DNA of 64,000 bases, taken from assembly GCA_910579155.1 (NCBI GenBank), contig CAJTTS010000001.1, positions 28,369 through 92,368 of the forward strand, in the 5' to 3' direction. Position numbers and translations under genes: made by a program. Positions within the stretch are counted from its first letter, which is position 1, and every line of letters begins with the position of its first letter. The stretch is from an uncultured Oscillospiraceae bacterium. Its GTDB lineage: Bacteria > Bacillota_A > Clostridia > Oscillospirales > Oscillospiraceae. The notes below the pieces were generated by a model. It was not told the DNA's origin. It saw nothing but the letters and a program-made list of their open reading frames with translations, and did no database searches. Below are positions 16,302-22,612 of the stretch, piece after piece.

Positions 16302-17372
16302 TCACGCGTTTTCCCGCATAGCTTCTCTCACTTTCTCGGCGGTCTTCCCTTCCCGGGAGCGCCGGTCGTAATGGGTGTATACCCGGAGGGTCATGTCCAC
16401 GGTGCTGTGGCCCGCCAGGTACTGGATCTCCTTGATGTCCAGCCCCGCCTCAAACAGCCGGGTGACATAAGTGTGGCGGAGGACGTGGGCCGTCACATGG
16501 GTCTCGGGCAGCTCCCGCTCCACCAGCTTCCACATACTCTTGTACGCGGACTGGGTAAGCGGCTTGCCGTTCTGCATGGCCAGCACAAACTTGGAGTGGC
16601 TGCGCTTTTTGTAATTCGCCAGCCACGCCTCCAGCTCGTCGGTGAGGGGGATATCCCGCCGCCCCGCATCGGTCTTCAGCGTATCGTGGATGGAGGTCTC
16701 CCCTTTGCCCAGGATGGCGTTGTGCTTGACGTGGACGACCCGCTGGGCAAAGTCGATGTCCTCCCACATGAGGCCCAAAATTTCACCCCTGCGCATCCCC
16801 GTATGGAGCGCGATCAGCAGGAAGGTGTGGGCCCTGGGGTTATTTACCCTTTCCACCAGCAGACGGGTCTCCTGGGGCACGAGAGCCACCTTCTCAGCGG
16901 TTTTACGGCCACCGGGCTTCAGCATACTGCTCACAGGGGATTTCGCCACCAATCCGTTTTCCTGCGCGGCCTTGAAGATGCTGCGCAGATGGATCAGCAC
17001 CTTGGATTGGAGGGAATTACTCTTGTTGGACAGCGAGGCCATGATGGCCTGGATCTGCATGGGGGTAATATCCCGCATACGGTACCCACCGATGTATGGC
17101 AGGATATGCTGGTTCAGGACATACTTGATTGCGTTGAGGCTGTTTTCCCGCAGGTGGGGCTTCTTGTAGAGGTCATACCACATCTGAGCGAAGTGTCCGA
17201 AGGTCTCTTCGCTGCAAATGTCCACGCCTGAGTTGACCAGGATCTGGGCTTTCAGAACCTTTTCGTCCAGCTCCGCCTGGGTCTTGGCTCGGATGTATTT
17301 GCGGGTGCCGTCTGGAAGCTGGATGGCCTTGGTCAAATAGTTGTACTTCTTTTTCGATGCTGCTTTTGCCAT
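16302..17372 (-). CDS. Tyrosine site-specific integrase
   Basis: This is a 356-residue tyrosine recombinase. An N-terminal arm-binding domain (about 1-55, including RKYIRAKTQAELDEKV) is followed by a SAM-like core-binding domain (55-155) and a catalytic domain. The active-site set is present: Arg194 (TGMRRGE), Lys233, His296 and Arg299 (HVLRH), His322 (GHST) and the nucleophile Tyr332 (VYTH). The ATG at 17372 with AAAGGAG is preferred to an upstream in-frame start. It excises and integrates the element at tRNA-Val. The enzyme looks intact even though the element appears truncated. Confidence 0.95.
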   Translation of the reverse strand: MAKAASKKKYNYLTKAIQLPDGTRKYIRAKTQAELDEKVLKAQILVNSGVDICSEETFGHFAQMWYDLYKKPHLRENSLNAIKYVLNQHILPYIGGYRMRDITPMQIQAIMASLSNKSNSLQSKVLIHLRSIFKAAQENGLVAKSPVSSMLKPGGRKTAEKVALVPQETRLLVERVNNPRAHTFLLIALHTGMRRGEILGLMWEDIDFAQRVVHVKHNAILGKGETSIHDTLKTDAGRRDIPLTDELEAWLANYKKRSHSKFVLAMQNGKPLTQSAYKSMWKLVERELPETHVTAHVLRHTYVTRLFEAGLDIKEIQYLAGHSTVDMTLRVYTHYDRRSREGKTAEKVREAMRENA

Positions 17373-17490
17373 TTGGCGTTCTCCTTTCAATAACGCCTTG
17401 CGATACAGTACCTTCATTATAAGGGGGATATTTGCAAATCACAAGGGGTTACAAAGGTTTAATTTTATTTCCTCACGCCGAAAAAACGGT

Positions 17491-17718
17491 TTATTTGATT
17501 TTCCACACCTTATCAGGTTTCGCCTGGGCCGTAGGCTGGCAGTTTCCCGAGAGATAGGCCTCCAACGCCTCCACCGTAACAAGGTATTTGCGTCCTACCC
17601 GGGCGCACGGCACGGCTCCAGAGGAGATCAGCCTTCGGATGGCGGTTTCAGTCAGGCAGGTTTGTGGGTCTGACTCCCGGAAGTACGCCGCCGCTTCGCG
17701 GATCGTTCTTGTCCGCAT
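17491..17718 (-). CDS. Excisionase-like helix-turn-helix protein
   Basis: This is a 75-residue MerR-fold/Xis-like DNA-binding protein. TIREAAAYF forms the first helix, and LTETAIRRLISSGAVPCARVGRKYLV the helix-turn-helix and wing. This is the standard pattern of excisionases that bend DNA at element ends and direct the integrase toward excision. It lies about 120 bases upstream of int on the same strand. AAAGGAGG precedes the ATG, and a GTG one codon earlier is possible. Confidence 0.85.
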   Translation of the reverse strand: MRTRTIREAAAYFRESDPQTCLTETAIRRLISSGAVPCARVGRKYLVTVEALEAYLSGNCQPTAQAKPDKVWKIK

Positions 17719-17742
17719 CACATCAACACCTCCTTTGACGTA

Positions 17743-17780
17743 AAAGGAAGATGCCCCCTGGACTGCTCCAGGAGGCATCT
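17743..17780 (-). terminator. Intrinsic terminator downstream of the sigma-like gene
   Basis: A 14-bp stem (17749-17762 with 17767-17780) with one mismatch is followed on the minus strand by TTCCTTTTAC, between the sigma-like gene and the excisionase gene. Confidence 0.7.
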
Positions 17781-17838
17781 CCTATTTTTGACAGCTTAAT
17801 CATACCACAGAGTAAATGGACATTGCAAGTACTATGTG

Positions 17839-17859
17839 GCGGACAATTCGCGGACAATT
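17839..17859. repeat. Two 10-bp direct repeats with 11-bp period
   Basis: GCGGACAATT occurs at 17839-17848 and 17850-17859, just downstream of the sigma-like gene. The spacing is the same as in the repeat beside int, suggesting a second helical-phase protein site. Confidence 0.5.
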
Positions 17860-17881
17860 TTTTGAAATTTATAGGACAGCT

Positions 17882-18382
17882 TCAGGACGCGCCCTGTTTG
17901 CACCCCCCTGTAAAAGAATACATTTCCACCAATTCTGCAATCGCGTCATCCTTAATTCGCCGCACAGTACGAGTGGCAATTTCCAGCTTTTTTGCGCATT
18001 CTTCTTGGGAATAGCCTTCAAAATAGAGCAGCTTCAGCAGTTCCGCATGACGGGGGCCCAAAAGTGACACATAATAGTTCAGCCGCTCCTGTTCCCGCTC
18101 CAGTGTCACAAGCTGCCCGACAACTTCTTCCGCAGTATCACTATTCACGTGATTAGCTCGTGCCTGGTAGTTGAGCGCGATGTAAAGGGTTTTGTCGGAG
18201 GCATGGCCTCCTGGATGCCCCCCTTCACCATCTCCGTGCGCCAGGGCCAATGCTCCAATGATTTCATTTTCTGAAACGCGGGCCGGATGGGACAATTCAT
18301 AGTGCAGAAGCTCAATTTGCTTGGATCGCTTTTGGTACGATTCCAACAGGTCAACCACATACATCCTGGTTTCTACGTTCAT
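17882..18382 (-). CDS. Sigma-70 region 4-like helix-turn-helix regulator
   Basis: This is a 166-residue protein with a helical N-terminus and a C-terminal sigma region 4-type helix-turn-helix (LLYFEGYSQEECAKKLEIATRTVRRIKDDAI, about residues 117-148). Similar short sigma-like proteins sit upstream of xis and int in Tn916-like elements and phages, where they control late or transfer genes. It lacks a sigma region 2, so it is unlikely to be a complete sigma factor. An AAAGGATC segment lies upstream of the ATG. A 29-codon leader ORF lies upstream on the same strand. Confidence 0.75.
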   Translation of the reverse strand: MNVETRMYVVDLLESYQKRSKQIELLHYELSHPARVSENEIIGALALAHGDGEGGHPGGHASDKTLYIALNYQARANHVNSDTAEEVVGQLVTLEREQERLNYYVSLLGPRHAELLKLLYFEGYSQEECAKKLEIATRTVRRIKDDAIAELVEMYSFTGGCKQGAS

Positions 18383-18471
18383 CTTCTCAGATCCTTTTCA
18401 GACAGTTTCCCTATAGGAGCAGTTGCCGTCAGACCAGCACGGATCCCGAGTCGGTCTAAAGCTGACTGTTA

Positions 18472-18561
18472 TTACCGATTTGCGTCTGCCAATGAGCATA
18501 TTACTTTGGGCGGGCCCCGCAATGTGCGGAAGCAGATATTTATGCTCTGATAAGCGGGCAC
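18472..18561 (-). CDS. 29-codon leader ORF with a perfect Shine-Dalgarno
   Basis: A GTG-started ORF encodes a 29-residue peptide beginning MPAYQSINICFRT and ending ADANR. The start is preceded by AGGAGGTGATT, an essentially perfect complement of the 16S rRNA 3' end, with 3-4 bases between. It lies 89 bases upstream of the sigma-like gene. GC-rich inverted repeats (about 18,510-18,530, and AGACC/GGTCT further on) lie within and after it. This suggests translation-coupled attenuation. I do not recognise the peptide. The remainder of 18383-18711 shows no other gene. Confidence 0.45.
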   Translation of the reverse strand: MPAYQSINICFRTLRGPPKVICSLADANR

Positions 18562-18711
18562 GATAATCACCTCCTGCGCTGTGCCTTCCTTATCCTGTAA
18601 CATTCTGTAATTTTATACCGAAAATGAGAACAAACCGTGAAAAAGTTTTCGGATTTTTTTGGAATCGCTCGACAAATATTGACACAAATCGACTTGATAG
18701 ACGCATATGTA

Positions 18712-19416
18712 CTATTCGCTCGTGGCAAAACGGTAGCCCACACCAAACACGGTCTGAATATAAGCTTGATCCTTTTTGTCCAGCCCCAGCTTCCGGCGAA
18801 GCGTAAAGATGTGATCTGATACCTGGGTGCCCATATAGTCTCGATCCGCATTCCATACAGCCTCGTAGATTTCCTCTTTGGTTAAAGCTGTTCCTGCTTT
18901 AGATGCTAAAAGAAAGAGAACATCAAATTCTTTGACAGTCAAATGTACTGGCTCATCCCGCATCTCCACCGTTCTGCGCATCGGATCAATGACCAATTCT
19001 TTGTGTTTCATGCGTGGCAGCGCCCTGCCCAGCTTCAACCGTGCAATTCTCTGTTCTCTGCGGAGAACGGCGTTGATAACAGCCAGCACCTCCTCGGCAA
19101 TTAGTGGTGTTTCCACGCAGGCATCAGCACCTCGTTCGAGTACAGCGGCCCGTGCTGCGCCGTCGGGAAAGGCATCTGCGATGATGATATATGGCAATGG
19201 CCGCATGGTGCTAATAGATAGTTTTGAGAAAAGGTTTTCATTTCCTTTATTACCAAAATCAAGCAATAAGAAGGCGGGGCTGTGCGATGACAGCTCCGCC
19301 TTTAAATCCTCTGCATTTTCTATGATAACCGAGTCAATGTAGTGATCGCGCAAGAAGTCGCATACATGGATAGTGTGTTCGGTTTTGCGGCAAACAAGCA
19401 CGATATCCTGTTTCAT
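18712..19416 (-). CDS. Orphan OmpR-family response regulator with degenerate receiver
   Basis: This is a 234-residue protein. The receiver-like domain (1-115) keeps the phosphoacceptor position Asp53 (FLLLDFG), but the usual acidic pair is replaced by Cys9-Arg10 and the conserved Lys before Pro is Thr (VETPL). Phosphorylation by a standard kinase is therefore doubtful. The C-terminal winged helix is intact (ELVIDPMRRTVEMRDEPVHL, then TLRRKLGLDKK and TVFGVGYRF). No histidine kinase is adjacent. The ATG at 19416, with AGGAACAG upstream, is preferred to an in-frame start 20 codons earlier that abuts pseudogene debris. It is likely a DNA-binding regulator, with unknown targets. Confidence 0.85.
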   Translation of the reverse strand: MKQDIVLVCRKTEHTIHVCDFLRDHYIDSVIIENAEDLKAELSSHSPAFLLLDFGNKGNENLFSKLSISTMRPLPYIIIADAFPDGAARAAVLERGADACVETPLIAEEVLAVINAVLRREQRIARLKLGRALPRMKHKELVIDPMRRTVEMRDEPVHLTVKEFDVLFLLASKAGTALTKEEIYEAVWNADRDYMGTQVSDHIFTLRRKLGLDKKDQAYIQTVFGVGYRFATSE

Positions 19417-19476
19417 GAAATCTGTTCCTATACGCAACTGCAAGGGGTTAGATTGGCCTACGCGGTTGTTATTCAT

Positions 19477-19684
19477 CTACACGCCGCCCAGCAGCTCCTC
19501 GCTCTCCACATAGAGGCGGGCAATGCTCCACCGCTGGGGGATGTTGAAGTCAAACAGTATGGTGAGCTCCGCCGCTGCTGGCTCAGGTGTAGTCGCCGAA
19601 GGAAATTGGCTTGAAACTGCTGCCGATGGTGACAGCCTTGATGCTGGCAGATCCAAATTCGATGCCGTGGCATATGTTTTTCAT
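19477..19684 (-). pseudogene. Chimeric pseudogene: FGGY sugar kinase fragments joined to an SDR C-terminal fragment
   Basis: Read on the minus strand from the ATG at 19684, the first 34 codons (ICHGIEFGSASIKAV...ISFGDYT) match the N-terminus of the ribulokinase at 28.6-30.1 kb. The text then jumps, with a frame change, to AELTILFDFNIPQRWSIARL, matching kinase residues about 107-127. After a shared TAG it becomes VESEELLGGV, matching the mannonate oxidoreductase at 24.1 kb, with 31 identical bases (19479-19509 against 24117-24147). A stop follows at once. GGAGACAGAGG still precedes the ATG. This is the wreck of a second sugar operon joined by deletions. Confidence 0.85.
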
Positions 19685-19924
19685 TGCCTCTGTCTCCTTA
19701 CATCATTTCGGCTGGCAGAGCATAAGGAACCTCCAAATAAATCGACTGCGGCAGCTGGCGAATTTTTTCACCGCAATTTTGTTGGGTTTCCTTGAAGTGA
19801 ACACAATGATTCCTGGGTTACCCCGTCTCATTGCGGCAAAGACTTTCTTGCCATCCGCTCATGCCGACTTAGAGCCTATCCCAAAATAAAGGGCAACGAG
19901 GTACAATAGAGTAGGGGCAACGAA

Positions 19925-20371
19925 ATGAGCGAAAAGAAGAGTTACCAGTCGTGGACAATATCGGAAGAATTTTGGGAAGCAATTAAGGGGGATATTCCGA
20001 AAACGGAACGAGACCCGAAAAAGAAATATGTTCATGCACCAGGGCAGGGACGCAAGCCGATGCCAGCGAGGAAAGCACTGGAGGGGATATTCTATGTGCT
20101 GCGGACAGGCTGTCAATGGAAAGCCCTGCCCCGGGAATATGGCAGCGGAAGCACCGTACACAGGACGTTTCAAAAGTGGCTGGCAGCGGGCTTTTTTGAG
20201 AAGATCTGGGCCAGGGGTCTGGAACAATACGATGAACTGGAGGGAATCGGCTGGGAATGGCAAAGCCTGGACAGTTGTATGATAAAAGCGCCTCTGGCCC
20301 TGGAGTCTGTTGGAAAGAATCCAACAGACCGAGGAAAAAATGGGGACAAAACGCAGTGTCCTGACAGATGA
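19925..20371 (+). CDS. IS5-family transposase, N-terminal frame (orfA)
   Basis: This 148-residue ORF holds the N-terminal helix-turn-helix part of an IS427-type transposase (SWTISEEFWEAIKGDIPK, RKALEGIFYVLRTGCQWKALP) and the first catalytic Asp (LDSCMIKAPLA). In-frame text stays transposase-like through NPTDRGKN and then turns to unrelated codons before a stop. The true continuation, GTKRSVL, lies in the orfB frame, reached by a +1 step at the GGGG near 20341. So either a programmed frameshift or a one-base insertion separates the halves. Confidence 0.88.
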   Translation: MSEKKSYQSWTISEEFWEAIKGDIPKTERDPKKKYVHAPGQGRKPMPARKALEGIFYVLRTGCQWKALPREYGSGSTVHRTFQKWLAAGFFEKIWARGLEQYDELEGIGWEWQSLDSCMIKAPLALESVGKNPTDRGKNGDKTQCPDR

Positions 20372-20771
20372 GAAGGGGCTTCCGCTGGCGGTAGTTCTTT
20401 CCGGCGCCAACACACATGACGTCAAGCTGTTGGAGGAGACTCTGGAGCATATTGTGGTGCTGCGCCCAGAACCAGACGAAGAACACCCGCAAAATCTGTG
20501 TTTGGATGCTGGCTATACTGGTAGTGGTGAAAAAGTACACAAGCGTGGTTATACGCCCCATATCCGACCCCGTGGCGAGGAAAAGAAGGAACTGGAGCGC
20601 AATCCAGAATTTCATGCCCGCCGTTGGGTTGTTGAAGTCACGCACTCTTTTTTCAATCGCTTTCGCAAGCTTTTGGTTCGTTTTGAAAAGAAAGCTGCCA
20701 ATTATCTGGCCCTCGTTCAATTTGCCTGTGCTGTCATTGTTTGGCGTAAAATCTTACACGTCCATCGTTAA
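20310..20771 (+). CDS. IS5-family transposase, C-terminal frame (orfB)
   Basis: This frame encodes the DDE domain C-terminus: GTKRSVLTDEKGLPLAVVLS, the second Asp in GANTHD, LCLDAGYTG, and the catalytic Glu region RRWVVEVTHSFFNRFRKLL. The listed ATG overlaps orfA by 62 bases and has no obvious ribosome-binding site, so it is probably expressed, if at all, by frameshifting from orfA. Confidence 0.85.
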   Translation: MERIQQTEEKMGTKRSVLTDEKGLPLAVVLSGANTHDVKLLEETLEHIVVLRPEPDEEHPQNLCLDAGYTGSGEKVHKRGYTPHIRPRGEEKKELERNPEFHARRWVVEVTHSFFNRFRKLLVRFEKKAANYLALVQFACAVIVWRKILHVHR

Positions 20772-20926
20772 TTTCGGGATAGGCTCTTAATCAGACGTCC
20801 CTTAAAAAGAATCAGCATACTGACCCTGCTGAAATCGCAGATGTAAATGCCGAAGGCGTCCAGCAGTCTCCCTTCTCATGCAGCAGCCACAGTTCTGGCC
20901 TTTCATTGGGCGAAACCTCTCGCCTG

Positions 20927-21955
20927 TCACCGCTGGATGCGGCCGGAGCCATCGCCGCCGGCCAGCTTCTCCACCTCGGCCACCGTCACCATGTTGTAGT
21001 CGCCCTCGATGGAGTGCTTCAGTGCGGAGGCCGCCACGGCAAACTCCACCGCCGCCTGGGTAGACTTGCCGGTGAGCAGGGAGTAGATCAGCCCGCCGCC
21101 GAAGCTGTCGCCGCCGCCCACCCGGTCGATGATGTGCAGCTCGTACTTCTTGGAGAAGCAGTACTCGCCGCTCTTGACGTCGTACAGCATGGCGCTCCAG
21201 CCGTTGTCAAAGGCGGAGTGGCTCTCCCGCAGGGTGATGGCGACCTTTTCAAACCCGAACTTATCCGCCAGCTGCTTAGCCACGGACTTGTAGCCCTCGT
21301 GGTTTAGCGTGCCGCCGTAGATATCGGTGGCCTCGGCCTCGATGCCGAACACGTCCTTGGCGTCCTCCTCGTTGGAGATGCACACGTCCACGTACTGGCA
21401 CAGGTCGGTCATGGCGGCCCGGGCCTGCTCTCGCGTCCACAGCTTGCCCCGGTAGTTCAGATCGCAGGAGATCTTCACGCCATGGGCCTTGGCGGCCTTG
21501 CAGGCCTCCTTGCAGATCTCCACCACGTTGGGGCCCAGAGCCGGGGTGATGCCGGTGAAGTGGAACCAGTCCACGCCCTCGAAGATGGCGTCCCAGTCGA
21601 AGTCGGCGGTGGTGGCCTCCTGAATGGCGGAGTGGGCCCGGTCGTAGATGCAGACGCTGCCCCGCTGGGACGCGCCCTTCTCGTTGAAGTAGATGCCCAC
21701 CCGGTCGCCGCCCCGGACGATCATGGACGTGTCCACCCCGTAGCGGCGCAGGGAGTTCACCGCCGCCTGCCCGATGGCGTGGGCGGGGAGCTTGGTGACG
21801 TAGGCCGCGTCCAGGCCGTAGTTGGCCAGCGACACCGCCACGTTGGCCTCGCCGCCGCCGAAGGTGAATTCCAGGTGGTCGGCCTGGACGAACCGCTCAT
21901 AGTTGTAGGGCTGGAGCCGGATCATCAGCTCGCCAAATGTCACGACTTTAGCCAT
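20927..21955 (-). CDS. kdgK: 2-keto-3-deoxygluconate kinase (PfkB family)
   Basis: This is a 342-residue ribokinase-fold sugar kinase. The N-terminal signature is FTFGGGEANVAVSLANYG, the central CDLNYRGKLW is typical of KDG kinases, and the ATP-site/catalytic motif is RVGGGDSFGGGLIY. It converts 2-keto-3-deoxygluconate plus ATP to KDPG, the substrate of the aldolase gene directly upstream. AAAGGAGG precedes the ATG inside the end of kdgA, and the two genes overlap by eight bases, which indicates translational coupling. It is the last gene of the 24-kb operon. No clear terminator follows before the IS debris. Confidence 0.93.
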   Translation of the reverse strand: MAKVVTFGELMIRLQPYNYERFVQADHLEFTFGGGEANVAVSLANYGLDAAYVTKLPAHAIGQAAVNSLRRYGVDTSMIVRGGDRVGIYFNEKGASQRGSVCIYDRAHSAIQEATTADFDWDAIFEGVDWFHFTGITPALGPNVVEICKEACKAAKAHGVKISCDLNYRGKLWTREQARAAMTDLCQYVDVCISNEEDAKDVFGIEAEATDIYGGTLNHEGYKSVAKQLADKFGFEKVAITLRESHSAFDNGWSAMLYDVKSGEYCFSKKYELHIIDRVGGGDSFGGGLIYSLLTGKSTQAAVEFAVAASALKHSIEGDYNMVTVAEVEKLAGGDGSGRIQR

Positions 21956-22592
21956 TGCCGCGGGCCTCCTTTACGATTTCCACAGATTTCTTGCACAGCT
22001 CGGTGATCTCGTCCCACCTGTTGTTGTCGATGAGGTCGGCGGTCACCATGTAGGAGCCGCCGCAGGCGCAGATGACGGGAGCCTTGATGTACTCCGCCAG
22101 GTTTTTCAGGGAGATGCCGCCGGTGGGCATCACCTTGAACATGGGGAAGGGGGCGGACATGGCCTTGATCTTGGCCAGCCCGCCGGACTGCTCGGCGGGG
22201 AAGAACTTGAGCACCTCCAGCCCCAGCTTGTAGGCGGTGTGGTAGTCCGTCGGGGTGGTGCAGCCGGGGAACACCGCCAGGCCCTTGTCCTGGCAGTACT
22301 TTACCAGCTCCGGATCCAGGCCGGGGGTGACGATGAACTTCGCCCCCGCCGCCAGGGCCTCGTCCACCTGCTGGGTGGTGAGCACGGTGCCCGCCCCCAC
22401 CAGCATCTCCGGGCAGGCCTCGGCCATCAGCTTGATGGCGGCGGCGGCCCCGGCGGCCCGGAAGGTGACCTCCGCCACCGGCACGCCGCCGGCGCACAGG
22501 GCTTTCGCCAGGGGGGCGGCGTCCCGCTCCGGGTGGTTCAGCTTGATCACCGGCACCACGCCGATGCCGGAAATGATTTCGTTGATGTTCAT
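21948..22592 (-). CDS. kdgA: KDPG / KHG aldolase
   Basis: This is a 214-residue class I aldolase of standard length. Glu41 (EVTFRA) and the Schiff-base Lys129 (LKFFPAE) are present, with VGAGTVL and MPTGGIS phosphate-binding loops. It splits 2-keto-3-deoxy-6-phosphogluconate into pyruvate and glyceraldehyde-3-phosphate, ending the uronate branch. The ATG at 22592 has AAAGGAGG upstream. The much longer open frame upstream is a shadow of uxaC. It overlaps kdgK. Confidence 0.95.
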   Translation of the reverse strand: MNINEIISGIGVVPVIKLNHPERDAAPLAKALCAGGVPVAEVTFRAAGAAAAIKLMAEACPEMLVGAGTVLTTQQVDEALAAGAKFIVTPGLDPELVKYCQDKGLAVFPGCTTPTDYHTAYKLGLEVLKFFPAEQSGGLAKIKAMSAPFPMFKVMPTGGISLKNLAEYIKAPVICACGGSYMVTADLIDNNRWDEITELCKKSVEIVKEARGNG

Positions 22593-22612
22593 GTTGTTCC
22601 TCCTTTGTACGT

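Larger units (their letters stand above)
16148..18711. mobile_element. End module (int-xis-sigma-like) of a Tn916-like integrative element at tRNA-Val
   Basis: The minus-strand genes for a tyrosine integrase, an excisionase-like protein and a sigma region 4-like regulator lie next to the 3' end of tRNA-Val. Base composition falls clearly below that of the flanking genes. Order and orientation match one end of Tn916/ICE-type elements. No conjugation, replication or cargo genes follow, and I found no second copy of the tRNA 3' end in the window, so this looks like a truncated remnant. The right boundary is uncertain and may extend to about 19,480. Confidence 0.65.
19872..20786 (+). mobile_element. 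IS5-family (IS427-like) insertion sequence, 915 bp
   Basis: The terminal inverted repeats GAGCCTATCCC(A/G)AAAT(A/T)A match at 16 of 18 positions (19872-19889 and the complement of 20769-20786). The element is flanked on both sides by TTA, a T-N-A target duplication typical of IS5 relatives. Inside are two overlapping transposase frames. Confidence 0.92.
19698..20880 (-). pseudogene. Decayed unidentified gene, interrupted by the IS element
   Basis: If the IS (19872-20786) and one TTA are removed, the minus strand reads in one frame from GRLLDAFGIYICDFSRV across the junction to IKSA, a TGA stop, then ADGKKVFAAMRRGNPGII. After one frame slip it continues KETQQNCGEKIRQLPQSIYL...EMM with a stop at 19698-19700. 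That end lies just upstream of the chimeric kinase pseudogene, so the two were probably neighbours in one operon. At least one nonsense and one frameshift mutation are present. I do not recognise the family. The upstream limit is approximate. Confidence 0.55.

Noticed and set aside
19925..20771. Transposase as two independent genes
   Set aside because: The DDE catalytic residues are split between the frames, so neither half would be functional alone.
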